Source: Brachycybe producta
Lineage: Eukaryota > Arthropoda > Diplopoda > Playtdesmida > Andrognathidae
Assembly: GCA_036925085.1 (NCBI GenBank)
Contig: JAUPFP010000002.1
Location: forward strand, 5,760,890-5,824,889
Direction of reading: 5' to 3'
Length of the DNA: 64,000 bases
Shown here: piece by piece, positions 44,690-55,448 of the stretch
Layout: each line of letters starts with the position of its first letter
How positions within the stretch are numbered: the first letter of the stretch is position 1
The notes under the pieces: generated by a model
Told to the model about the DNA's origin: nothing
What the model saw: only the letters and a program-made list of their open reading frames with translations
Database searches by the model: none
Program-made: the position numbers and the translations under genes

Positions 44690-45706
44690 ATGGAACTTGT
44701 TGTTGCGAAGGCGATCGTCATTTTCAGTATGTTTCTTGTAACTTTTTCGTTAACTTTACTTCCTTTGAAGTTAGTTTCAGTTGTAAAACAAACACTGGAC
44801 CCACAAAGAAGACAGAACTACAAGAGAACGATCAGTCTCCTCAACTGTTTCGGCGGTGGCGTTTTTCTAGGCGCGTGTCTTCTCGATCTCTTTCCAGAAG
44901 TACGAGAAGAACTCAACAAAGCGTTCGATCGACGGGAAATCGTCACTTCGTTTCCAGTTCCAGAGTTTATTATGGTTTTCGGTTTCTTTCTTGCTTTTAT
45001 AACCGAACAGATCGTTCTATTTTTTAAGGAATCCAGTTCCGAAACGAGGAAAATGTGTACGGATGAACGAGAACCGCTTATCGGAAGCGAAGGAAGACAA
45101 AGATCTTACAGAACAAACGTTGAGGAAACAGAAGAAGTGGCCGTCGTAACTAATTCTTCGGCGTTGGAAGCGAAATTCGATCGTAGGTCTCTTTATGCCG
45201 ATATCGAGACACATTCTTCGTTACGTAGCGTCGTTCTTCTGATGGCTCTTTCACTTCATTCTGTCTTCGAAGGGTTTGCTATCGGACTTCAAGACAGTAT
45301 CGATTCGCTCGTTCAGATTTTAGCTGCTGTAGTGATTCATAAATCTATAATCGCCTTTAGTCTCGGTTTGAACCTTGTTCAGAGTAATCTTAAGATGAAA
45401 ACGTTAATTCTTATGAATTTTCTTTTTTCTGTCATGACTCCAATCGGAATCGCGAGCGGAATCGGTGTTTTGAGGTTATCGCATTCAGTTGCGTTGTTAA
45501 GTGGTGTCTTGCAGGGAATCGCTTGCGGAACTTTCTTGTTCGTGACGTTCTTCGAAGTGTTGCCGCACGAAATGAACGGAAAGTACGATCGGTTACCTAA
45601 AGTTTTAGCGACTTTGTTCGGTTTCTCGGTCGTTTGTTTTGCGCTTTTTCTCGATCCGTCCACGGAGAAACCGACGTGTTCTTATCGAGAGGAACCTCCT
45701 CACTGA
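44690..45706 (+). CDS. ZIP-family zinc transporter (SLC39A1-3 type), single exon
   Basis: Plasma-membrane zinc importer of 338 residues, normal for the ZIP1/2/3 group. Eight hydrophobic segments fit TM1 (about 5-29), TM2 (47-69), TM3 (91-112), TM4 (180-200), TM5 (205-230), TM6 (236-262), TM7 (268-292) and TM8 (304-321). The metal-site helices are clear: SLHSVFEGFAIGLQ in TM4 (His190, Glu194) and VVIHKSIIAFSLG in TM5 (His217). The cytoplasmic loop between TM3 and TM4 lacks the usual His cluster (one His, 175) but contains EREPLI, an acidic di-leucine type sorting motif; a di-leucine signal in this loop controls uptake of vertebrate ZIP1. The ATG in AACGATGG has a good context. No intron interrupts the frame, unlike both neighbours; an intron in the 5' leader ending near 44661 (CAACCTTAG) is possible. 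Confidence 0.93.
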   Translation: MELVVAKAIVIFSMFLVTFSLTLLPLKLVSVVKQTLDPQRRQNYKRTISLLNCFGGGVFLGACLLDLFPEVREELNKAFDRREIVTSFPVPEFIMVFGFFLAFITEQIVLFFKESSSETRKMCTDEREPLIGSEGRQRSYRTNVEETEEVAVVTNSSALEAKFDRRSLYADIETHSSLRSVVLLMALSLHSVFEGFAIGLQDSIDSLVQILAAVVIHKSIIAFSLGLNLVQSNLKMKTLILMNFLFSVMTPIGIASGIGVLRLSHSVALLSGVLQGIACGTFLFVTFFEVLPHEMNGKYDRLPKVLATLFGFSVVCFALFLDPSTEKPTCSYREEPPH

Positions 45707-45840
45707 TTTACAGAGAAACTTTTTTTTTTCTCTCTCTCTAAGAAAGAAACGTATCTTACAGAACTTGAATATATGTTTCTTTTGTAAAGTTCCGAAAGTC
45801 TCGTTCTTTCTTTAAAAATTTAAAAGTTTTTTTTTTTTTT

Positions 45841-45886
45841 AAATGAGAAATGTTTTGTCGACTAATCGACAAAACATTTCTCATTT
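45841..45886. repeat. Perfect 46-base hairpin downstream of the zinc transporter
   Basis: Two exact 21-base inverted arms (AAATGAGAAATGTTTTGTCGA and its complement) flank the 4-base loop CTAA, 135 bases after the transporter stop and right after a T12 tract. It would lie in the 3' UTR if transcription reaches the AATAAA at 46404-46409. It could be a tiny foldback element or an RNA stem. Confidence 0.75.
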
Positions 45887-46686
45887 TAAAGAAACAAACT
45901 TTTAAATGAAAAATGAAAAATATAACAGTTTTTGAAGTTAATATTCGAAAACTTTTTTAATACATTAAAAATCAGTTTGTTACTTGGTAATTTTGTGCGT
46001 CTTTTAAAACTTCTACCTAAGCTTCTTCAATTGTATTTTTTCTAGAATTGTCTGCTTTTTGAATCTAGAAGGACATGTTGCTTAAAATATTCATTATTTT
46101 TTTGTAATATATGTTCATTGAATCGTTATCGTAACATGGGCGCGTTTTTTCATTGAATTCAATGGAATTTGGCCGCCATATTGGTCCACCAATTGAAACG
46201 CCATTAGATTGGAGCACATTTTTTTGTGCTTGTTTGCGCCATCTAGTGATAGTATGATTAAACATTCGTTTTGATGAACTATTAATATATTCATGCGTTT
46301 TTTTTTTTCGAACTTTCTAAACAAATGACGATGGAAGGCACATCATAAGATGAGACAATTCATTATTGATATGATTGCGATATAATTTCAATTATAATTT
46401 ATGAATAAACGCTTAAAATGCGGCCTAAATTGGTGGGATTCAGTTAGCTTCAAAAAACAGTCTTTCCCTCCATGTCTTATCAGGATATCAATGGTTTCTT
46501 TATATGGATGGCCGCCATTTTTCTCCAGGGATTGTCTACAATTTTTTTAGTAAATGTTTATTTTTTTTTAGAGTTTTATTTAATTTTCTGCACATAATTA
46601 CAAGTCTAAAAAATAAGACTTTGTAAATTAAGTGAGGTGATTTCTAATCTCTAATTTATTTTGTTTTTAATATGAGATTTTTAACT

Positions 46687-47660
46687 GAATTCACACATGG
46701 ACCACTTTTATAAGCAGCAGTAAGCAATCTGCAATTTCATCTACAAGTGACAATGATACGCTTTACATTTAATTGGCTGATTTTTTTTATACAGCGAGGT
46801 GGTTGGTTCTTCATTATGATTTGTCAATAAAAATGATGTTGACATGACGTCGCGTTATTTTTTTGGATAAAATGTAAGGTGTGACCAAACATGGCCGCGT
46901 TTTCGCATTTATTTCTAGGGAATTATTAGACAACTGTTCTATAAAGACTATAATCTCTATAATTTCTGAAGTTTATTACTTGTATTGTTATAAATATGTG
47001 AATTAGGTTTTTGAATTATTGTTTTATTAATTTTATTATTGTTTATTTTATAATAGAGTATAGCTAATTGATTTACATTTAATTATGGTGGTTCATAATT
47101 ATGAACAATTTTGCAGGACTAATTGTAACAGCACTTAACCACTCATCGCCACTGTGTCGCCAAAAAACCAGTGGCGGTGGCGTGTGTGAAAACCCCCTAC
47201 GTAATTAGTGATCTGCTAAAAACGACCAGTTTATTTGTGGCGCCACAAAGTGGTTCTTGTGATTTCATAGATTGTGTTCACAAAAGCCATCGCCACCGTT
47301 TCTTTTCTTCATCACTGATGCGGTTTTTGGTTGAGTCTTGCTACAAGTGTCGACCACCGCCTTTATTGTTAGTGATGTTCTAGGTTATAAACGTGAATTG
47401 CACTGACTGCAGGCTATTGTTGTCGCCTTTTAAAATGTAACGCTTTCGGTGGTCGAGTTTCACTGCAAAATGTCAGCTTGTCGCCAAAACTGACCACTCC
47501 AGTCGGCGTTTTTTTTTTCGCAGTTCACTCAAGAACAATAAAACCACCTTCCAACCACCACAGGCGACTGAAGTGGTCCGTTTTGACGACAAGCCGACTA
47601 CATTTTTCAGTCAAACTCGACCACCTAACGTCGCTTGTGTGCAAATGGTCCAGGTCTAAA
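46687..47660. repeat. Tandem and overlapping X/Y MITE copies
   Basis: Starts CACACATGGACCACTTTTAT, has AGTGGCGGTGGCGTGTGTGA near 47170, GGCGCCACAAAGTGGTTC near 47240, and CGGTGGTCGAGTTTCACTGC / CAGTCAAACTCGACCACC near 47450-47630. Several elements are run together, so borders are not fixed. Confidence 0.6.
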
Positions 47661-47897
47661 AATCGTTATTGAGGCACAAATGTTGCCAACGACATGTTGG
47701 CAACATGGCCGCTCCTATAAGTGGTTCAATAGGAATGTTTAGACCCGGATCATCTTCATACGAACTCCTAATAAATATAAAAGTTTGATAAAATTTACTA
47801 TAAATTATTGGTTTCACTTGAAACTAATTTTACTTAGGCTATAAAAATAACATAACGTCTATTTTGAATCTTAAAAGGCTACAAATGTTCGATTCTT

Positions 47898-47927
47898 TTA
47901 ATTACAGATTAATTAATCTGTAATTAA
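47898..47927. repeat. Perfect 30-base palindrome
   Basis: TTAATTACAGATTAA followed directly by its complement; with one small gap the symmetry extends into CGATTC / GAATCG. Confidence 0.6.
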
Positions 47928-48495
47928 GACGATTCAACATAAAAATGTTGGGGTTTGTGTTTAAAATTAGTGTCGAATTAATTTTTAATATTTTGTAGGC
48001 AGTCTGGGAGTGAAATCTGGGCATAAAAATCTAATTTAAGTGCATAAAACACAATAAAAAAAGTTAAATATTTTATTTTTCATAAAAAAAAATTCGACGA
48101 CATCTTGATTTTTTGTTGTCGTCGTCTTCTTTCATCTTCGTTCCTCATTGACAACAGGTAAGCCTTCTTATTGGTTGTTTTAATCACGTGTTGTGATTGA
48201 GATTTTCTATTGGACGACGACCGCCATTTTTCAGATTTTCGGCGGCAATTGACTTGTGTTGACGTGTTTTTTTGTGCTCCGTAATTGTGGGTTTTTTTTA
48301 TCGGGCGACGATCGTTCCCGAATCGGCCAGTTTTCTTGGTGAAGATGATGACGGTCGCCTTATTCTTCAAGGTTAGGACATGTTTTTTCTTTAAAGTTTA
48401 TATCGTTAGTTGTTAGAGGTTTATTAAGAAAATGTTTTTACGTTTACGGTTTGGTAATTAGTTTTATAGATGTTTCTTTTTATGATTATTAAACG

Positions 48496-48806
48496 GCTAG
48501 TGGGGTAACCCGTCATAAATGACGGGAGCAACATTCACAGGCAATTGTGCGCATGCGCGTCGTTTGTTCCTTTTTTTACTCCTTTCATTTTAATTTCAGT
48601 TTCCCCCTCCCACTTTTCCCCCTCCACGTTTTTCTTTCTCCCTTCACCCCTTCTACACTCCCCCCCCCTCCTATTTGATATAATGGTCATATAGTTGACC
48701 TTGAGAAAAAAAGCGGTTCATTTATTCCTTTAAATTTATATAAATTCCGACGTGCTTCAAGGTAAACAGCCCCTTAGATCAGGAAACACAGACCTGGCTT
48801 AATATA
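48496..48806 (+). mobile_element. Helitron-like element, short copy
   Basis: Opens CTAGTGGGGTAACCCGTCAT with the hairpin CCCGTCATAAATGACGGG and ends CACAGACCTGGCTTAATATA. Same order of words as the other copies but without the internal foldback; C9 run at 48660. Confidence 0.55.
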
Positions 48807-48849
48807 TATAATTATTTTATGTCAATAAAGTTCATGTTTGAGTTTTTTT

Positions 48850-49075
48850 TAGAAACTAGAAGGGTAGTGCAATCACTTAAGAGTATTTTCATGTTGATAT
48901 CTTTCAAAATAAAACGTTTTAATAGACACAAATTTTAAAAAAATATCGTCTGCTTAAAGTTTGGTCATTTTCAGACTCAAATAAAAAGTTAATTTTGCAA
49001 GATGAAAGTACTCTTTTGCGACTAAGCTCTAGATCCTTCTAGTTTCTAAAACATATTCAATTTCCTCTTATCTCT
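48850..49075. repeat. Family A copy
   Basis: GAAACTAGAAGGGTAGTGCA at left, ATCCTTCTAGTTTCTAAAAC at right, with GTTGATATCTTTCAAAATAA between. Confidence 0.7.
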
Positions 49076-49250
49076 TTAATTACTCTACGAGGCAACTTCT
49101 GGCGCGACACAAACCAAAACGACAATTGTTGAGGTCTTGGCGTATCCTACGATTTGTTCACGACCTTCGATAAAACAAGTTTTTGCAACTCATTATCATA
49201 ATTTATGTGGATTTGGGGGTTGTATTTTCTTCTTTCTACGTTCGGTTTAC

Positions 49251-49665
49251 GGGTCAGGATGAAAAGATGAACGAATGAACGGGATGAACATTGGGGTAAC
49301 TCTAAAATCCGACACAGAATGCATATAGAATTAGATGAACACAATATTTTAATTAATGAACACACATTTTAAAGGGATGAACAGAGGGAAATAAAAGGAT
49401 GAACATACTTGAAAGGGATGAACATGGGTTTAGAGGCGATGAACATGGTTTTATGGGGTTAGGTTAGGTTCGGTTACCTAACCTAACCTAAACCCATGTT
49501 CATCCCTTTAAAGAATTTTCATCCTTTTATTTCTCTGTTCATCCCTTTAAAATGTGTGTTCATTCATGATATAGTGTTCACCTTATTCTATATGCATTCT
49601 GTGTCGGGTTTTACAATTACCCCAATGTTCATCCCGTTCGTTCGTTCATCTTTTTATTCTGACCC
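49251..49665. mobile_element. Foldback of GATGAAC words with head-to-head TTAGG repeats at its apex
   Basis: Arms open GGGTCAGGATGAAAAGATGA and close TCATCTTTTTATTCTGACCC. Eight or nine GGGATGAACAT-type words fill each arm in mirrored order. The centre (49456-49490) reads GGTTAGGTTAGGTTCGGTT then ACCTAACCTAACCTAAACC, that is inverted telomere-type repeats. Flanks TCGGTTTA / TCGGTATA may be an 8-base target duplication. Confidence 0.8.
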
Positions 49666-49949
49666 TCGGTATACATGATCGACTCTGGATTGTCCATACT
49701 GGCTTTTTAATCTTCAATTTTTTCATGCTACATGGATTGTCCAACCAAGGCACGCGGTACATTGGAACCCAACAATTGAAGAGAAAATCGGTCTGAGCTG
49801 ATCGATCGATTCAAAATGGATCAGCAATTAAAATTTGATTGAAAAAAGCCAGCACGGACAAACCCAAACTGATTGTCTTTATTTGGCTAAGAAGTGATAT
49901 ATATTATGGGCTATAAAAACATTTAGAACCCTCTTAACCCTTTATCTGC

Positions 49950-50640
49950 TTTCACTGCAAAATGTGGTCGCAGGTGACTGGGCTGTGGTTGGCACACAAG
50001 CGGCTTTTGAAGTCAAAAACGACCACCGGTGAGTGGACCGTGGTTGCAATATATTCTTATGGGAAAAAGCCATACCTTGGCACACATTTGACAACGCGAT
50101 TTAATTTTGCAGTCGAAATCGACCACCAGAAGTGGTCTGTGCATGTGGCAAGGTACTTAGAGCCACTTCACACAGAACACTTGATGTCGCCACGAAAAGT
50201 GTTCGTTTTAGCAAGACATTGATTGCAAGGGGGGATTCGCATGGTTTTTTTTCCCAACATAGTGGTGAAGAGTGGGTGAGTTCAGCCACAAGTGGGAGTG
50301 GCGAACACAGCCTGTTTAGCAACAGTGATGAAGGTCATGCCAGTGAAATGCACTGACAGCAACCACTACATGGTGCTACTTTGTGGTGATACAGTGATCT
50401 GTGTGAAGTGTACCTTAGACCCTTTTCACATGAACCACTTTCGGTGGTCGATTTTGCCTGCAAAATGTACTTGGATTGTTGCCAAAGTTTGGCCACTCGA
50501 CGCGACTGGTTGTTCTAAGGTGATCCTAATGTTTTTGAGTAAACTTAAAAACGAGTGGTTGGGTTTGGCGACAAGACGATTACATTTTGTAGTCGAACTC
50601 GACCACCAAAAGTGGTTTGTGTGTGAAAAGCTCTTAAAAA
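49950..50640. repeat. X and Y MITE copies, two well preserved
   Basis: 50155-50416 is a Y copy (GAGCCACTTCACACAGAACA ... GTGATCTGTGTGAAGTG). 50402-50637 is an X copy (TTAGACCCTTTTCACATGAA ... GTGTGTGAAAAGCTCTTAA) with CACTTTCGGTGGTCGA / TCGACCACCAAAAGTG arms. They overlap by a shared edge. 49950-50150 is a partial X copy. Confidence 0.7.
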
Positions 50641-50844
50641 GGAAGAAGTTTGTTCTTTTTGTAATAATTTTATGTATAGACTCATTAGCGAGAGAAACAG
50701 AAAGATCGCTGTTTTTATGCATTTTTTTCGAAAAATAAAACGAAAATAAAAGAAATTTACAAGAATTTTAAAATCGGAATAACAAAATATTTATGAAATT
50801 TTTTCTTCTGTTTTTTTTTTCTTTTCTGTAGATCAGTCACAAAC

Positions 50845-50995
50845 TGCATGTTGTGAACTTTCAGTGAACGTAACCTTTTCGGTGGTTGGGAACTTTTCAG
50901 CAGTTGCGAACTTTTCGGAGGATGTGACCTTCCGCCGGTTGTGAACTTTTGGTTGTGTGACCTTTCGCCGATTGTGACCTTTGAATCAGCGTTGG
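50845..50995. repeat. Degenerate GTGACCTTTCGCCG word repeat
   Basis: TTGTGAACTTT, GTAACCTTTTCGG, GCGAACTTTTCGG, GTGACCTTCCGCCG, GTGACCTTTCGCCG and GTGACCTTTG follow one another with a period of about 18-25 bases. No frame is preserved. Confidence 0.6.
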
Positions 50996-51568
50996 ATTAG
51001 TGTTCTGAAAAGCAGTTTTAGAAATTATTACACGTAATAAAAGATGTCGTGGTGCTTTTGTTTTAGGTTAGTGAGTGAAATGAACTGAACTCGCCGCCAA
51101 TACGAATCATCTGATGACAAAGTTTGAAAAAATAATTCTTTATTTTTTATTATAGTTTTTAAGTTTTATCGTTTAGCATATTTTTTTTTTGCAAAGATCT
51201 GAGTTTTAAAAAAAAGCGTGTATTGTGTCCGTGACAGTCCGTCGTGCATTTGAGAACGTTCTTGCAGATAACGATCACTAGGAAGTTTTACAGAATTCTG
51301 GTAAAAAAATTTTCAAGTGGTTGTACACTGTAGTTCGTTCATAATTGCACTGATGGTTTTTAATTAGAATTTTATTTTTAAACTATTGTCTCAATATTTA
51401 AGATTTAAAAAAATTGAGTTAAAAAACATTTTAAGGTTAAAAAAATTGAGGTTAAACAACGTTTTGAGATAAAAAAAAAAAGAATTGAAATTTAAAAAAA
51501 AACATTTAAATATGTCTTAATTGGTTTATTGTTTTAAATGTCGTATCGCAATTTTCTCGCATTTCAGG

Positions 51569-51664
51569 GCAAACAATCTCGATTCATCATGGGTCGTCGA
51601 GGGGCGAACTTGGTAAACGGACAACGAGTGAGGGTGGGGATACACAACGGTGGCTTGTCGAACG
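51569..51664 (+). other. Candidate short coding exon, weak
   Basis: A good acceptor (TTTCTCGCATTTCAG at 51553-51567) precedes an ATG at 51589 opening MGRRGANLVNGQRVRVGIHN, and donors GTGAGG (51628) or GTTAGC (51665) follow. GC and CpG content is above its surroundings. I recognise no family and find no convincing partner exon, so this may be chance. Confidence 0.2.
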
Positions 51665-52609
51665 GTTAGCTTTTTGGCCAAGTATTGAGGTACATGTTAG
51701 GAATAACAATTAGTACATGAGGTACCCATACATTAGGCTGCGCATACTACTGGACACGACTGACATGCCAGAGCAAAAACTTCTAAATGGTCAGTCCCTA
51801 GGCCTTAGAAGTTTTTCCTCCCCAAAAGTGTTCTTCTTTTTGCTCCCCTTTTTTTTGCCCTTTTCGATTTTTTTTGGATTCATCACAAATGTGGACCATC
51901 GTCGTTGGAGCTCTTCATGGATTTCATCGATGTGATGCACCGTGAGGTAATTTTAGAGAAACATTTCCGTTCGCAAGACACACGATTGTTGTTCCTTGGA
52001 GGCCTCGAGAGCTGGGTTTGGGTTTTGTTAGGTTTGGCCTGATCTTTCCATTGGTGGGTCCCGTGCCGTTTGAAAGTGTTGGCCAACATGCTATTCTTTA
52101 CGTTTGAGAAGATAGCAACATATAATTTAAATATATTTCAAGATGAACTCAACTTATAATTTTAAAAGTTGATCACTTGATTGTTTATTTTGTGAAGATT
52201 TTGGGAGTCCTGGCTTCTAAATGATTTTATGTCATTTGAATAGATTTATGGATAAAATGGATTGCCCAATTTGATGGCAAATTACAGTTCGTACACTGTT
52301 CAGTAATAACTGATAATCAATGGGGAAATTGCAAGAGGCAAACTCGCACACTCGCTTTTTGTCCGTATATTAAGTTTTAGGTATCACTCTGCGCTTCGTG
52401 GGATCATCTTTCAACATTCATCATTGGTTAAAGGTGTGTTAATTGTTTGAATTTTATTCATTTCACTCAGATCTTTGCCTACTTTTTATACATTGAAAGT
52501 GGGAGCAATTGTTGTAATCATGGCATCCATTGCTCGGCATTCAAAGTATATTCAGATTTAGCCATTTGCTTGTGCGCCTGCTTGTTGTCAAATTTTGGGG
52601 TTTGTCTTT

Positions 52610-52845
52610 TATTTTTTTTAAACTGGGTTTAATTTCTTTAATGTTTTATTTGGTTTAATATTTTATTTCTTAATTGGGTTTAAATTTTTATTTTCCTAAT
52701 TGGGTTTCTTTTTTAATCTTTTATTTGGTTTATTTTTTTTATTTTTGAACTGCGTTTAATTTTTTTTATCTTAATTGGGTTTAATGTTTTTATTTCGTAA
52801 CTGGGTGTAATTCATTGATTATATGCATAATTGGGGTTTGTTATT
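52610..52845 (+). repeat. Degenerate TTAATTGGGTTTAA minisatellite
   Basis: TTGGGTTTAA[TAT]TTTTTATTT recurs seven or eight times with variable spacing; it ends 30 bases before the solo LTR. Confidence 0.65.
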
Positions 52846-52875
52846 GTTCATTATGAGTTTTGCTGTTGTTCAATT

Positions 52876-53724
52876 TGTGACGTTGCTGGCCCTTTGGCGC
52901 CGCCGTTTCTTGAACTTCGTTGACGTTGTTCCCTCTGAATCGGTGGTGCCGGGGTCGACTCTGTTGTCGACTGCTGCGGGCCAGCCTCTTTTGTACCTCT
53001 GGGGGTTGGGTTCACCGGGCGCGACATTTACTTGCCTTGCCTGGTACGGCCCACAAAAAGACTGTCGTTCCTAGGGATCTTTGGATATAGGGCGTGACGA
53101 TGCCGAAGTCACTCTAGTCCTTTTCGTTGGATTGCCGGAGGCTCCAGGCAGAGGGACTCAGGCTGTGTCTGAGTGCCTTCTGCTGGATACTCCTCTATTT
53201 TAAGAGTACAGAAACCCAATATAGTTCAAATACACAACACTTACACAGGTTTATGTATTATAAAATATGTCTCTTTACTAGCTCTTTGTTACATTATTGT
53301 TAACACTCTTTACATTATTATTTCACTCTAAGTCAGGCTTAACTCTCTAGAACTGACTGTCTGGAACTGAACTTATCCGTTCTCACTCTAAACTCTGACT
53401 GTCTTACTCAGTGTCTAAACTCTGACTGTCCTCACACTCAAGTCGCAAGCTCACTGGTCCGGTCTCCTGGGAGGGGCAACTGTCACCTCAGGGCATAATG
53501 ATTGACCAACTGGGCCAATCATTGCCCCGGGCCGGGGGTACTAAATCATAAGGAGAAATATTTTTGGGACTTATTCCCAATTTTCTCATGGTCGGACTTG
53601 GTTCCACGAATTCTCTAGAATTCGGGCTACCCAAGTCTGAACATCTGTGCACCAAGGGATGCCATACTGTCAAGACTGAATTTTGACTTAAGTGTTTCAC
53701 CTTCTGTTTCTACAGGGTGTCACA
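52876..53724 (-). mobile_element. Solo LTR of an LTR retrotransposon
   Basis: An 849-base block opens TGTGACG and closes GTCACA on the plus strand, with 4-base flanks AATT on both sides (52872-52875, 53725-53728), as expected for TG...CA ends and a short target duplication. Its base use (GC-rich ends, CCCCGGGCCGGGGG inside, repeated CTCTGACTGTC units) is unlike the surrounding AT-rich DNA. On the minus strand it reads TGTGACACCCTGTAG ... GCAACGTCACA. No internal coding region adjoins it, so it is a remnant left by LTR recombination. Family is probably gypsy-like by duplication size; age is uncertain. Confidence 0.7.
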
Positions 53725-53728
53725 AATT

Positions 53729-54855
53729 TGATGTTTTCAATTTGGTTTTATAGGTGGTTTTCTTTTTCTTCGATGGGTTTCTCATACGCGAGGAACTTTT
53801 CTGTTACGTCATGTAACAGTTAATTACTTTTAATTGTTTTTTGATCATTCATGGTCAACACACTTGAATGATTTCAATTAATCTGTTACAACTGTGTGTA
53901 AAATTGAAGTGTTATGTTTGATAATTGATCGTGATTTGCTTTTGACACTTGTTTTTTCTGACATACAGGAATCACTTTTGTATGTGTTTAGTTACGGTTA
54001 GGTGTATGTTAGGGTTAGGGTTGTTAGGTCTTCGTGCCCCTCTTGGTTAGGCATTGTAATTGCATTTGCGTGCGGCAATTTTGTTCTTTTGTGCTTTTTT
54101 TTAATATCGTTTGCAAACTAATCGAAGTTTTTTCTTCCAGGCAGAGTCAATCATATTTTTTTTCCAAGTATTTTCAGACAATTTTATTCGTTTATTTATG
54201 GCTATTTTGACTTTTCAATCCAGTGGAAACTAAACGAGTTATTCATATTTTAAAGGTATATTTATGGTTTTATTTCATTAAATATGTTTGTAAGTTTGAT
54301 TTTCTCTTTTTTATTTGTTAGATTTCTGGTTGGAAACAACTGTTTGACACTCACGTCGATTCATTTACAAATATTAAAACAAGCATTTAATTTGCATTCT
54401 TTTTAAGTTTCATTTATAGGTTACATTCTTGTTGAATACAAAGTTGGGGACATAATCTGGGTTGTAGAGAGAGGCTGTCAAATTACAACTGTTTGTTTTC
54501 AGTTTCGAAATGTAGGGAGATAATAATTTTTTTTTGTTTAATCTCTAAATTTGACATGTTTATCTTTAGAACAATTATGGAAAGGATTGCCTTTGGTTGT
54601 CAAAGAATGGTAACATGAAATTAAATTAGGATAAACGTGTTTAAAAAAAAAGGGATAGGATCTCCTCTTTTAAAAATTAAATTTTAGTTTGGGTTAAATT
54701 TGTTTGTTTAACTTAATGGATTAGGAAGACAAATGAGATTTGCATCAATTTAAGTAATATTGGTTTGAAAAAGTGACAAAACATGGAAGAAGATGAGTTG
54801 ATTACGATTGCACGCACTGTCTTCTCTTTCTCTGAACCACAGAGTTGGTCAAATG
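53729..54855. other. Non-coding stretch
   Basis: AT-rich. Contains a short telomere-like GTTAGGGTTAGGGTTGTTAGG near 54010. No exon or element recognised. Confidence 0.6.
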
Positions 54856-54979
54856 ATGATGTTGAATGATAAAAGATGCGAAATGTGTTTTATGGCAGGC
54901 TGCCCTGCCAGATGGCGCCTAAACTGTGATTAGAACCCAGGAAGGAGGCTGTCTCCACTCTCCAATGTGCCACCGAGGC
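54856..54979 (-). mobile_element. Possible tRNA-derived SINE
   Basis: The minus strand opens GCCTCGGTGGCACATTGGAG, which resembles a tRNA start with an A box (TGGCACATTGG), and 30-odd bases later has GGGTTCTAATCAC, close to a B box. The rest (GGCGCCATCTGGCAGGGCAG...) is unrelated and runs to an (ATC)-rich tail. No target duplication is clear. A decayed tRNA pseudogene is the alternative. Confidence 0.45.
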
Positions 54980-55448
54980 ATTGGCTATTATTGCACTCTT
55001 ATTTTGAAAATAGTTTCATTGTCAAAATAAGCAAGCTATGTCGATATGATGCAGTCTGTTATGAATTGTCTAAGATGTTGCTGGCAACTTTTGTGGCTTA
55101 TTGAGATTCCTCTGGACTGAGGGTATTTTCACTAACAGCTAGCTAGTTAGTAGGAATGCACTGATTGCACAAATATTATGGAAGTATATTTGGGATTGCA
55201 TATACAGTTGATTGTCATAGATGTTAATGTTTAATTACTGGATTCTGGAAAAATGAAATGTTGCAGTTCAATTGGCACCTACTTGTATGTAGTGCTTCGT
55301 CACTGGACGATAACTATGTTTCATAGTTTTTATGGTTTGTGTTTTGGTCAAATTGAGCGTTTCGGTCTGAAAATGCGTCTTTCCTGTGTGAAATAGAAAA
55401 TACAACACAAACATGCACATATTCAAACATTTGCTATTCTCAACTATT

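Noticed and set aside
48080-48370. 96-codon minus-strand frame rich in Lys, Arg and Asn
   Set aside because: Low-complexity composition and no splice or family support. A CCGCCATTTT word nearby could be promoter-like, but nothing else shows a gene start.
52823-53074. Frame QFVTLLALWRRRFLNFVDVV...
   Set aside because: It crosses the solo LTR edge and has no recognisable domain.
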